From: Megasphaera massiliensis
GTDB taxonomy: Bacteria > Bacillota > Negativicutes > Veillonellales > Megasphaeraceae
Assembly (NCBI RefSeq): GCF_000455225.1
Contig: NZ_HF954537.1
Span: 505,710 to 540,777, forward strand
Reading direction: 5' to 3'
DNA: 35,068 bases
The position numbers were made by a program, and so were the translations under genes. Positions 8,512 through 16,216 of this stretch are shown here, one piece after another; positions within the stretch are counted from its first letter, which is position 1; each line of letters opens with the position of its first letter. The notes beneath the pieces were generated by a model that was not told where the DNA came from, made no database searches, and worked only from the letters and a program-made list of their open reading frames with translations.

Positions 8512-8540
8512 ATTATATCGTTTTTACTATAGCATGACAA
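8512..8540 (-). promoter_or_regulatory. Sigma-70-type promoter of the cobalamin operon
   Basis: On the minus strand TTGTCA (8535-8540) and TATAAT (8512-8517) are separated by exactly 17 bp, placing the start just ahead of the riboswitch. Confidence 0.8.
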
Positions 8541-8682
8541 ATAGAAGACTGTCAACGAAGGGCCTCATGAGAAGAAAAGTTGAAAAAGGGCAGAAAAACA
8601 TTGTCATAAGCAAGCCTTAACACATGTACTCATCAGGAGTGCGATGCAAACAGGTAGACATTTTCATCTATATAGTCGAGTT

Positions 8683-9238
8683 TTTTCAATCCACGCACTC
8701 CGAAGAGTGCGACAACGGATCATTATGGCAATCAATTGCTACTCATTGTTTCAATCCACGCACCCCTAAGGGTGCGACTTACAAGCCAGACTCCGTTCTG
8801 TACTTTTTTATGTTTCAACCCACGCACCCATGAAGGGTGCGACGATATCTTTCGTACTCTTATATCTATCTCTATATGTTTCAATCCACGCACCCATGAA
8901 GGGTGCGACGCTTCTTCAAGCAGCCGTTGCCGATATTCGCCGGGTTTCAATCCACGCACCCATGAAGGGTGCGACGATTAATCCATACCTCTGAACGTCG
9001 TCATCAATGGTTTCAATCCACGCACCCATGAAGGGTGCGACGAGTACGTGCCCTGAGGGTAGTAGCGGCGCACGGGGTTTCAATCCACGCACCCATGAAG
9101 GGTGCGACGCGGCGATTGCCCGTATCTATCGGCCAGGCTGTGTTTCAATCCACGCACCCATGAAGGGTGCGACGATAAGAGTATAAAGTATAGAGCTATA
9201 AGAGATGTTTCAATCCACGCACCCATGAAGGGTGCGAC
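8683..9238 (-). CRISPR. Type I-C-like CRISPR array, 9 repeats, 8 spacers
   Basis: Repeats of 31-32 bp start at 8683, 8748, 8812, 8879, 8944, 9010, 9077, 9142 and 9207, with spacers of 33-35 bp. In the minus direction the repeat begins GTCGCACCC and ends GTGGATTGAAAC, the type I-C pattern. The six repeats at 8879-9238 are identical. The three at the low-coordinate end vary progressively, which marks that end as the old trailer and the 9239 side as the leader. No cas gene is in the window. Repeat 8683 keeps a perfect stem (GCACTC/GAGTGC) despite its changes. Confidence 0.97.
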
Positions 9239-9586
9239 AGCAAAAGTGTTTTCTTACAGTCACTTTTGTTTGCATCTATGGGGATAGGCCCCCACAGACA
9301 CGTTTTTTCTTACTCGTATAGGGGATTTACTCAAATTTCCCCGGCTTTCATCATGATTTTTAATCGACAAAAAGAATGTTCACTATACTTTGGCACTGCG
9401 TACGTTTTCACGGCATGCTTTCCGCCATAGATTTATATGATTTCCTATGCTCCGAGCATCCCCCGGCTCAATGGTTATTTCCCGTTACTTTTAATTTCAT
9501 TATAGCACCATTTTACTTAAAACCATAATATCGTCCCGCCGCGTCCATAACGCCCTTAAGGCTGCAATCCTAATTTTTCCAACCAT
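9239..9586 (-). promoter_or_regulatory. Probable leader of the I-C array and gene-free spacer
   Basis: This AT-rich gene-free stretch lies on the conserved-repeat side of the array and is the expected position of the leader. The 40 bp next to the first repeat contain an inverted repeat (CAAAAGTG near 9241 with CACTTTTG near 9262). No coding sequence with a ribosome binding site is visible. The exact leader length cannot be set from sequence alone. Confidence 0.5.
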
Positions 9587-9632
9587 AAAAAATGGACGCG
9601 AGCGACTATTTCTCACTCTCGTCCATTTTTTT
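9587..9632 (-). terminator. Intrinsic terminator, potentially bidirectional
   Basis: AAAAAATGGACG...CGTCCATTTTTTT forms an imperfect long stem with A/T tracts on both sides. It lies 18 bp after the ferredoxin-domain gene stop and also separates that operon from the CRISPR leader. Confidence 0.8.
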
Positions 9633-9649
9633 GTACGTTAACCCGCCTC

Positions 9650-10657
9650 TTATCCGAGGGCCGCTTCCAAGGCCTCACATTTCGAGGCAATCATTTTTTC
9701 AACGTTCTTTCGATAATCGTCGATGATCCAGCCCAGGACTTCTTCGTAATATTCATCCATATCCATCAGGTAAATGGTGTCCAGGATATCCTTTTTAAAA
9801 TCGCCTCCCATACCGATATCGTAGTCATAGCAATACCGGGTTACGTTGTGCAGCACGCCTTTGAAAATCCGGCCGGCTTCCACTCGTTCCATCTCGTCGG
9901 TATCGATACACCGTTTATACCAGGCTTCATTGGCATAGGGGTCCTGTCTCATTTTCCGGTCGACCTTGGCGCCCCATTTGATGGGATTATAGTCTTTGAA
10001 GCAATCGATATACTGCGTCGGCAAGACGTTCCAGGTGCAAAAATCTTCCGGCAGGTCACGATCTCCCAAGGCGTCGGCTACGCGGTCCGCCGTATCCTGC
10101 AAAATGGCCTCGAACTGTTTATTCCACTTGGCATACATCCCTTGTTCCGACCCATCGAAGAAGGGGGCAATTTTATCGGCCCCATATTGGCTGAGGACCT
10201 CCATGGCATATTGCTCGATGCGGCCGTAATTTCTCCGATAAAACTCGTTCCACGCGGCATCGCGTGCGGCCGAACTGCTCTTATATTCATAATAATGAGT
10301 TCCGTCTAAGTAATCGTAGTCGATGTCGAAGGCATATTTTTCCTTGTCAAAGTCATAGTCGGAAGACGTCGGACCGGGAATCTCGATACTCGATAAGGCC
10401 TTCTTCAACTGTTCGACAATCGCCTGTGTTCCCACGTCGCGTAAGGATGTTGCCTGAATATCGCGGAGCTCAATGGCCTGTTCCGGACAGAGTTCGACCA
10501 TTTCCTGAGCCGCTGCGAGAACCTTGGGGTCCTCGATCTTCCCGCTATGTTTTACGCGGGCCTTGCCGTCCGAGCCTTCGGCAATATAGTCCGAAAAAGC
10601 AAGGCACGTCCCACATCCCGTGCATTTTTCCGCATCGATTCGTAATCGTTTCATCAT
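9650..10657 (-). CDS. 4Fe-4S ferredoxin-domain protein with unknown C-terminal region
   Basis: This is about 335 aa. Residues 3-60 form a single-cluster ferredoxin: CTGCGTC gives Cys 12, 15 and 18, and the fourth ligand is in ELCPEQAIEL (Cys 57 then Pro). The remaining roughly 270 residues are charged, rich in Tyr, Asp and Trp, with no membrane segment or signal peptide, and I do not recognise the family. An electron-transfer role is inferred from the cluster only. The second in-frame ATG (10657) is chosen because TAGGAG lies 6 bp upstream; the first ATG is too close to it. It is the last gene of a three-gene operon, 9 bp after the membrane-anchored coiled-coil gene. Confidence 0.8.
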   Translation of the reverse strand: MMKRLRIDAEKCTGCGTCLAFSDYIAEGSDGKARVKHSGKIEDPKVLAAAQEMVELCPEQAIELRDIQATSLRDVGTQAIVEQLKKALSSIEIPGPTSSDYDFDKEKYAFDIDYDYLDGTHYYEYKSSSAARDAAWNEFYRRNYGRIEQYAMEVLSQYGADKIAPFFDGSEQGMYAKWNKQFEAILQDTADRVADALGDRDLPEDFCTWNVLPTQYIDCFKDYNPIKWGAKVDRKMRQDPYANEAWYKRCIDTDEMERVEAGRIFKGVLHNVTRYCYDYDIGMGGDFKKDILDTIYLMDMDEYYEEVLGWIIDDYRKNVEKMIASKCEALEAALG

Positions 10658-10666
10658 CGTCATCTC

Positions 10667-11461
10667 CTAACCTGTCTTTTTCACAGCCTCGGCGTATGCC
10701 TTCCCCAAGCGGATGGTCGTCATGATTTCTTGGGCAAGCTGCCCGTCTCTCGTTACCACCGGCGCATCAATTATCTTTTTCAAAGCATCGACTACATTCA
10801 TACAGGTCATCAAAACGTCCCGATCCTCCCGGGTGTAACGATCCGGGTCACTGCCTCGTTCTTCGATCAAGGCCTCAGAAGTCCGAATTGTTTTGGCCAG
10901 CAGCAGGTTCAGCCCGGCGATGACCGAAGAAATCGTTTCACACTGACCGATCATGATATCGATGGCTTTGGCGATATTTTCCGCCTGACCGTAGACCACG
11001 CCGGCCGCCCGCAGCTGCTTCACCGACTCAGCGCGAAACTGCTCGGCGTCGTCTAACAGCGACCGGCCCAGCCCGCCTTTCAAGAGGGACATCATCACCT
11101 CGGAATCGGTACATTGGCCCTTGGGAATGATGGCCATCCGCTGCAGACCATCGACGTAGTCTTTTTTCAAAGGGATAAGGGCTAATTCCCCCTTCCGTTT
11201 CTCGGCCTGGAAATCAATTTCGATGATCTGCTGATAGAGATCCACAAAGCGGCGGAAATTAGAAAGGGTCCCCCATTTTCGTTGAACGATGCGCTCTAAG
11301 GCCGCCTCTAATTCCTGCGATTTCTGCCTCACCAACAGCCGGGCCTCCGTTTCTCGTTGAAAGGCCTTCATCATGCGTCGCCGCGAATCTTCGTCCATGT
11401 TGCAGGCCTTATTCAAGTCATAAATAAATTTCCCTACTATCAGCGCCGCGATTGGCCACAT
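10667..11461 (-). CDS. Unknown protein with N-terminal hydrophobic segment and coiled-coil-like helices
   Basis: This 264-aa protein is not recognised. Residues 1-15 (MWPIAALIVGKFIYD) could be a short membrane anchor. Residues about 25-65 are highly charged and helical (RRRMMKAFQRETEARLLVRQ), followed by further amphipathic helices. The start is well supported by AAAGGAGG 8 bp upstream. It lies 33 bp after the 178-aa gene and 9 bp before the ferredoxin-domain gene, so it may hold that redox protein at the membrane, but this is only inference. Confidence 0.7.
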   Translation of the reverse strand: MWPIAALIVGKFIYDLNKACNMDEDSRRRMMKAFQRETEARLLVRQKSQELEAALERIVQRKWGTLSNFRRFVDLYQQIIEIDFQAEKRKGELALIPLKKDYVDGLQRMAIIPKGQCTDSEVMMSLLKGGLGRSLLDDAEQFRAESVKQLRAAGVVYGQAENIAKAIDIMIGQCETISSVIAGLNLLLAKTIRTSEALIEERGSDPDRYTREDRDVLMTCMNVVDALKKIIDAPVVTRDGQLAQEIMTTIRLGKAYAEAVKKTG

Positions 11462-11494
11462 GGCCCCAACCTCCTTTTTATCATGCCCTTCACG

Positions 11495-12031
11495 CTAAAG
11501 GGTAAAGCCTTTTCGGTCCTTAGAATCAAAATATCGATCAAAGGCATCTCGATTTCTAAAGCAACATTCCTCGTCAAAATAATCCAAAATTCGATCCAAA
11601 CCGGCAAAGATCTCATCGCCATCGTCGGCTAAGGCCGATTCCAACATCTGCTCAAATCCCAAATGGAAAGCCTCATATTGGCGCCCCTTTTCCGCTTCAT
11701 CCACGGCGTCCAGCCATTTCTCCAGCTCTTCCAGCACGACTTCCATGGCCTCCGTCAAGCGCTGAAAGGAAGCCAAATCCTCTTCAGACGCGGTTTCCAC
11801 GAAATCATGAATCGCAGCCACAAGATCTTCCATCAAGTCGTCCTCTGCGCCGCGCTCCATGCCGGCGTCATGAAAGTTCCCGTCGAGAACCTTCAAATTG
11901 CCTTCACGCGGCTGCCCACTCCCATCCGAAGTACGCTCTTTCGTATCTCCCACGATATGCATGGTAACCATCTCCCCCTGTGTCTTGTCAGTACCCTTCA
12001 AAGGAATATGTCTCTTCCGTTCCATATCCAT
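11495..12031 (-). CDS. Unknown acidic helical protein
   Basis: This 178-aa protein is not recognised. The first 60 residues are polar and probably disordered. Residues about 64-178 are acidic and helical (EDDLMEDLVAAIHDFVETAS, EEDLASFQRLTEAMEVVLEE). The start is backed by GAGGTGA 4 bp upstream. It is the first gene of the operon that ends with the ferredoxin-domain gene, and a promoter element shared with the 17439-17906 gene lies about 130 bp upstream. Confidence 0.7.
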   Translation of the reverse strand: MDMERKRHIPLKGTDKTQGEMVTMHIVGDTKERTSDGSGQPREGNLKVLDGNFHDAGMERGAEDDLMEDLVAAIHDFVETASEEDLASFQRLTEAMEVVLEELEKWLDAVDEAEKGRQYEAFHLGFEQMLESALADDGDEIFAGLDRILDYFDEECCFRNRDAFDRYFDSKDRKGFTL

Positions 12032-12159
12032 AGAATCACCTCATCTCAAAATACACCTCTACCAATGAGTCCCCATGCGCCAGCCTCTCGATACCCATCG
12101 CACCTCTCAACAATCGGTAGCCGCATCATGCCGACGCCCAAAGGACTCGCTCCTTTCTT

Positions 12160-12193
12160 TCAATTATACAGAACTTCCCTGACAGAATATGTC
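12160..12193 (-). promoter_or_regulatory. Shared promoter/operator element, copy 1
   Basis: On the minus strand this reads GACATATTCTGTC, six variable bases, then GTTCTGTATAATTGA. It contains a -10 box TATAAT (12163-12168) and the imperfect inverted repeat GACA-N5-TGTC where the -35 box should be. It is identical at 30 of 34 positions to 17961-17994. The poor -35 match suggests a regulator or an alternative sigma factor. Confidence 0.65.
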
Positions 12194-12208
12194 ATGGCTC
12201 ACAAAAAT

Positions 12209-12285
12209 TATCTTGCCTCCTATACATCCCATTTCTCCCGGTCTCATAAAGCATTTACCCCTCATCGGGCGCAAAAAAAGACTCG
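12209..12285. repeat. 77-bp direct repeat, copy 1
   Basis: It matches 14716-14792 at 73 of 77 positions in the same orientation. The two copies bracket the decayed CRISPR array and the ATPase/TOPRIM gene pair. The right end of the copy is the T-tract and left arm of a terminator. Confidence 0.85.
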
Positions 12286-12306
12286 CCCCTTCAAAAGGCA
12301 AGTCTT
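12273..12306 (-). terminator. Intrinsic terminator after the decayed CRISPR array
   Basis: On the minus strand AAGACTTGCC pairs with GGCGAGTCTT (one mismatch) and is followed by seven T. It would stop transcripts from the ATPase/TOPRIM pair that read through the decayed array. Confidence 0.75.
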
Positions 12307-12342
12307 CTCTTCGTTCTGTTATCTCCTATTTTTACTTCAATC

Positions 12343-12507
12343 GTTTTAATCCACGTGCCCCATGCGAGGCGCGACCATGGCCTGTAGCTCACCGATAACG
12401 ACCGAACCGTTTCAATCCGCGTGCCCCGTGAGAGGCACGACATCTCTCTCCATTGAATATGTATGCCGGGTTGATGCTTCAATCCACGTACCCCTAAAAG
12501 GCGCGAC
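12343..12507 (-). CRISPR. Decayed type I-C-like CRISPR array, 3 repeats
   Basis: Three diverged repeats (12343-12375, 12409-12441, 12476-12507) are separated by spacers of 33 and 34 bp. In the minus direction each starts GTCG and ends close to GGATTGAAAC, but no two are identical. The stem changes are partly compensated (for example GTGCCTC/GGGGCAC in the middle repeat). The array lies just downstream of the TOPRIM gene. No leader or cas gene is visible. Confidence 0.82.
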
Positions 12508-12544
12508 ATATCATTTCAAATCATCGGTGCAGAAAGTCCGAATC

Positions 12545-13246
12545 TCATGTTTCATCCGATGACGAGAGTTCTATGAGGGCCTTTTTCAAAAAACCCAGGG
12601 CCGGACTGGAAAAATCAAAGCACTTTGCGCGAGCCGCTTCTCCAATCTTCATACCTACGAAGCGATCGGTCCCTGAAAAATAGGCGTGCAATTTATTTTT
12701 ATGAGCTGTCCGCAAAGAGGTTCCCCGTTCATGTTCAACTGTATATAAATAAGAATTAGATAGCGTCAATAAATCTTCCCCTGAAAATTCATTAGGGTTT
12801 TCTTTTAAAATCTGGCAGCACAAGTCTTCTAAAGTACCGTCACAAAAGTCTCCCTCAGTAGTTTTACCCGGCAGGAGTACAAAGCCGAAGCATATGCCGT
12901 CAGGATTTTGAACAAATTGCCCGTCCAGCGGAATATCAATCCCGAAAGCCGCATTCATACTCTTCTGAAGGGATTGGGCCGCATTGACAGCACTGGCTTC
13001 GGCATCTCGTATAATCAGAAATCCTTGCATATGATCATAATGCTCTACGGAGTGGAGGACACGCAGCTTCCTTTGCAATTCTTCATTTCCACCCAAATTG
13101 ATAATATTGAAGGTATCCGGAACCACTTTGCCTTCAACAAGATGGGACACATAGCAGCGCAAAAAAAGTTCTTCATCCCGGCCTTCACACAAGATGACAT
13201 GGGGAATCTTCGGTATAAGTTTTATGGAGTCGCCCTTTTTAGGCAT
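12545..13246 (-). CDS. TOPRIM/DUF3226-like nuclease-type protein, partner of the AAA ATPase
   Basis: This is about 233 aa. A TOPRIM-like pattern is visible: HVILCEGRDEELF (Glu 21, Asp 24) followed by GFLIIRDAEAS (Asp 81, Glu 83). These acidic positions bind metal in OLD and AriB-type nucleases. The second ATG (13244-13246) is preferred because GGAGGTG lies 7 bp upstream, leaving a 1-bp gap after the ATPase stop. Gene order and pairing resemble the ATPase/TOPRIM pairs of PARIS-type or split OLD defence. Family assignment to DUF3226 rather than DUF4435 is from recall and uncertain. Confidence 0.75.
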   Translation of the reverse strand: MPKKGDSIKLIPKIPHVILCEGRDEELFLRCYVSHLVEGKVVPDTFNIINLGGNEELQRKLRVLHSVEHYDHMQGFLIIRDAEASAVNAAQSLQKSMNAAFGIDIPLDGQFVQNPDGICFGFVLLPGKTTEGDFCDGTLEDLCCQILKENPNEFSGEDLLTLSNSYLYTVEHERGTSLRTAHKNKLHAYFSGTDRFVGMKIGEAARAKCFDFSSPALGFLKKALIELSSSDET

Positions 13247-13247
13247 A

Positions 13248-14342
13248 TCACCGCACCTCCAATTCCGCATCTAGTGCCACTTCCAGTTCATCACCGGAGA
13301 AGGCATAGGCTTTTCGCCCTTTGTCAGAAACGCTGAGACGTTGATAACTAAGAGCCTCCAACTGATTCAACGCTTTCATCACAGCAACAGACTGTCGCAA
13401 AATATCGGCATTGTGGGTCGTAATCACTAGTTGGCAATGAATGCCTAAGGCCGCTTCGTACAAGGCGCGTAAAACCTTCGGATAGACGCTGTAATGGAAT
13501 CCGTTTTCGATTTCGTCGAGCAGCACAATCCCATTGGGGCTGGTCAAGATAATTAACAACAAATTCAGCGCCTTATTGATTCCATCGCCCATATAGGTAA
13601 TCGGCATTTTCATGCCATCGGCTAAGGTAACATACACATAAGGAAGGTTGTTTTCTACCAAAGTCATAATATCTGAAATCCGCCCGTCAAAGAGGCGTAA
13701 GACAGCCAATAAATCCTCTTTCCGTCCGTCTAAGATAAACTTACCGACCCATTCGGCAATCGCCCCGTTATCTGGAATATACAGATTTCTATAAAAGCTT
13801 ACCTTCACAAAAGATGCATAATCTTTTTTTGGATTATCAGAACTAGGCATATTACGAATCTGTGTATTTTCGAAAGAGTATCTTCCCTGAATAGTCTGAT
13901 TCTCTTCGGTATGCGTATACTCTAAGGCAAAAAAGTAGTGATCCAAATCCTGCAAAGCATATCCTTGCTTAAAAATACCAGACACAAGCTCAGTATTAAT
14001 ATCAAGGCTGACATTTTCATCAGGGACTTTCTTCATCGTCAATACCGATGTTTTGCCGTTATCTTGCTCTACCGACAACGAAAATTCATCTGTTTTCTCA
14101 AAATTGAAAAACAAGGGATTCCAAATCCGTTCCGGTGAGGGTAATTGCCCATTACTGCTGCGGCTAGCAGCCAATGCTGAAAAAACGTTCCCATTCCAAT
14201 AGCTAAACGACAAAAAAATAGCTTCCAAAATCGCGGACTTCCCGGAATTATTCCGTCCGCCCAGCAGCGTAATCGGGGCCAACTTGGTCACCGACAAATC
14301 CTGAAAACACCGGAAGTTATGTATATTCAGTGTTGTAATCAT
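13248..14342 (-). CDS. AAA15/21-type (OLD-like) ATPase
   Basis: This is about 364 aa and SMC/ABC-like. It opens MITTLNIHNFRCFQDL, typical of these ATPases. Walker A is GGRNNSGKS (residues 28-36), an ABC-like signature region MGDGINKAL follows, then Walker B GIVLLDEIENGFHYSV and the sensor-like VITTHNADIL. Such ATPases with a TOPRIM partner act in phage defence (PARIS AriA, OLD, Gabija GajA). The second in-frame ATG (14342) is chosen because the family begins there; an ATG 18 bp upstream is possible. A -10 box TATAAT lies at 14387-14392. Confidence 0.88.
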   Translation of the reverse strand: MITTLNIHNFRCFQDLSVTKLAPITLLGGRNNSGKSAILEAIFLSFSYWNGNVFSALAASRSSNGQLPSPERIWNPLFFNFEKTDEFSLSVEQDNGKTSVLTMKKVPDENVSLDINTELVSGIFKQGYALQDLDHYFFALEYTHTEENQTIQGRYSFENTQIRNMPSSDNPKKDYASFVKVSFYRNLYIPDNGAIAEWVGKFILDGRKEDLLAVLRLFDGRISDIMTLVENNLPYVYVTLADGMKMPITYMGDGINKALNLLLIILTSPNGIVLLDEIENGFHYSVYPKVLRALYEAALGIHCQLVITTHNADILRQSVAVMKALNQLEALSYQRLSVSDKGRKAYAFSGDELEVALDAELEVR

Positions 14343-14361
14343 ATTTTCACCCGCTTCCATA

Positions 14362-14715
14362 TTAACATTCCCGTAGTGATGACACTATTATATTTATTTT
14401 AACATATTATGATACGCTTTTAGCATAATTTTCTAGTTTTATGTGGGTACATTTTTTTTGAGTTTATACGTATGTGTTTATAATCGCTATCACGCTCTTC
14501 CCTCAAGATTATTATCCATACCCTATGCGATGACTAATGGCAACTGATTGATTCACTCATCCTGCCAATCTATTGCATAGCAAATTATTTACTAACCCGT
14601 ATTTATCTCCACCCTAGATTTAATAACTACAACATATATTAAAATATAGTTGAACTACATAACTTCATGGCATATGTCAATGGCGTCGCTAGCTTCTCAT
14701 TTCGTGCCTAAAGCC
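14362..14715. other. Gene-free AT-rich spacer
   Basis: I see no gene here. The stretch contains a plausible -10 box for the ATPase gene (14387-14392). It becomes similar to the 12180-12208 region only near its right end, before the 77-bp repeat begins. Confidence 0.5.
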
Positions 14716-14792
14716 TATCTTGCCTCCTATACATCCCATTTCTCCCGGTCCCATAAGGCATTCGCCCCTCATCGGGCGCAAAAAAAGACTCG
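14716..14792. repeat. 77-bp direct repeat, copy 2
   Basis: It matches 12209-12285 at 73 of 77 positions. It runs into a terminator-like inverted repeat that is split by the 52-bp element at 14802-14853. Confidence 0.85.
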
Positions 14793-14801
14793 TCTTCAAA
14801 A

Positions 14802-14853
14802 TGAACCACCCCTTAAAGTTAGATTTTTAGGTCCAACTTTAAGAGGCAGTTCA
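14802..14853. mobile_element. 52-bp MITE-like palindromic element, copy 1
   Basis: The ends TGAAC and GTTCA and the inner CTTAAAGTT/AACTTTAAG arms make an imperfect inverted repeat around ATTTTTAGG. It is flanked on both sides by AAAA (14798-14801 and 14854-14857), a likely target duplication. The related sequence near 12292-12300 shows the uninterrupted site. The ends resemble IS3-family (IS150-like) terminal repeats, so it may be a non-autonomous derivative. No transposase is present. Confidence 0.8.
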
Positions 14854-14929
14854 AAAAGACAAGTCCTTTTATACTCTGTCATCCCTTATTCGTTTTCATA
14901 TAAGCACCTCTCATGAGGGACGTCCCGGC

Positions 14930-15667
14930 TTACTTTGCACAAGAGGCGATAATCAGGCAGATAACTGCAAAAGCAACCACTCGCGAAAGCCAAGGCTTTC
15001 TTTTTGGTTCATCAGGTAAGCCTTTGAAATTGGGATCTTTCACTTGAGCCAATAATCGCCTGACTTTCTCACCATCCGCATCGTCAGGATCAACAAAGGT
15101 TAATGCTCTTTCTAAAAAAGGAATGGCTTGCTTCTTGTCGTGGGTATACGTATAGGCAATGCCAAACTGATAGTAGACCCAAAAAGCAGGCTTCAAATAT
15201 TCCATTCTTTTATGCGACGATTTTTCTATATATTCAATAAACTTGTCCTCCTCGCGAAGGAACATGCCAAAAAAGTTCTTTAGCGAGCTCTGATTGCTCT
15301 CTTCATTCCCCGCTTCAAATTGAAAATTGTCGGCAAACACTTTTAACAGCCATGCGGCATGATTATGCAAGTCCTCAGCGTAGGCGTTAACGCAGTACTC
15401 TTCTTCGTTGTCAAGAAACACCTCATTTTCAAAGGGGTCACCAACTTCCAACAGGAAGTCATAGGTCTCACGTTGATATGGATTGGCCAGTTCACTATAG
15501 GCCTCCTGCAGCAAGGCCATCTTTTTTTCTGCCTCAGCCCGGGGAAGAGAGGTCGTATCGGGATGATACTTTTTGGCTAAGGCAAGGTAGGCCCGGTGAA
15601 TCTCTTCCGTGGATGCCTTGGGGTCAACACCTAAAAGCTCGTAATAATTCTCCATATAATCAGACAT
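14930..15667 (-). CDS. J-domain protein with TPR-like region and C-terminal membrane anchor
   Basis: This is about 245 aa. Residues 5-70 are a DnaJ J-domain: YYELLGVDPKASTEEIHRAY, the HPD motif in KKYHPDTT, and the QEAYSELANPYQRETYD end. The middle part is helical with a TPR-like YYQFGIAYTYTHDKKQAIPF segment. A C-terminal hydrophobic stretch (VVAFAVICLIIASCA) could be a tail anchor. It lacks the zinc-finger and C-terminal domains of true DnaJ, so it is probably an Hsp70 recruiter. The ATG at 15665-15667 follows AGAAGGTG and is preferred over an upstream in-frame start. Confidence 0.85.
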   Translation of the reverse strand: MSDYMENYYELLGVDPKASTEEIHRAYLALAKKYHPDTTSLPRAEAEKKMALLQEAYSELANPYQRETYDFLLEVGDPFENEVFLDNEEEYCVNAYAEDLHNHAAWLLKVFADNFQFEAGNEESNQSSLKNFFGMFLREEDKFIEYIEKSSHKRMEYLKPAFWVYYQFGIAYTYTHDKKQAIPFLERALTFVDPDDADGEKVRRLLAQVKDPNFKGLPDEPKRKPWLSRVVAFAVICLIIASCAK

Positions 15668-15758
15668 GCCGAGTAACACCTTCTTTCGAACAAAAAGACG
15701 ATTGACTTCCCCCCTATAAGTCTGAATACGATTCCCCGCTTCCAAAAATGCCTCTATC

Positions 15759-15908
15759 TCAAGCGCTGTTTTTTACCTTCTTATAGCCTCGGGTACTCAA
15801 ATACCCGATTCCCAAAATCACGCCAATTTTTACCACCGTTTTTACGATCTTCGGGAGCATAAATCCAAACCCAAAACCGATCATCCGACGCATCGTTATC
15901 TTCTTCAT
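15759..15908 (-). CDS. Small membrane protein of unknown function
   Basis: This is 49 aa. It begins MKKITMRRMIGFGFGF and carries one hydrophobic segment (IVKTVVKIGVILGIGYL) between basic residues. The start is set by GGAGGGTGA just upstream. It lies about 90 bp before the J-domain gene on the same strand. A longer in-frame reading up to 16004 lacks a ribosome binding site. Confidence 0.6.
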   Translation of the reverse strand: MKKITMRRMIGFGFGFMLPKIVKTVVKIGVILGIGYLSTRGYKKVKNSA

Positions 15909-16216
15909 CAGCTTCACCCTCCTATGGTTGAAAAAGAATGGTATCCTAATTATCGCGATTACGCGAATAGTCATTGCGTAACGAAAAGAAAATTGAGGCC
16001 CCAAACGTCCCCGTCAGAAAGTATTTCCGCTTCCCCTTAATATGATTCAGAACATCCTTTTATGGGTTTTAAAATACCCGCCTTCCTCAGTCCTAGAAAT
16101 TCGCTCACAGTCTGCCATTCACATCTTGCCGAATACGCATCCTCAAAGGCACCTTCACTTTTTCTTTCGCATTCCCGGACAGTTTGGCCGCCGGCCCACC
16201 GCAGCCATCGGAAATC
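15909..16216. other. Gene-free spacer between the small membrane protein and the Sel1 gene
   Basis: I see no convincing gene, terminator or promoter in these 308 bp beyond the ribosome binding site of the 49-aa gene. Confidence 0.4.

Noticed and set aside
8624-9287. Short reading frames repeating NPRTHEGCD-like units
   Set aside because: They are translations of CRISPR repeats, not repeat proteins.
12189-12562. Short reading frames across the decayed array
   Set aside because: They are produced by the CRISPR repeats and the terminator; no start signals are present.
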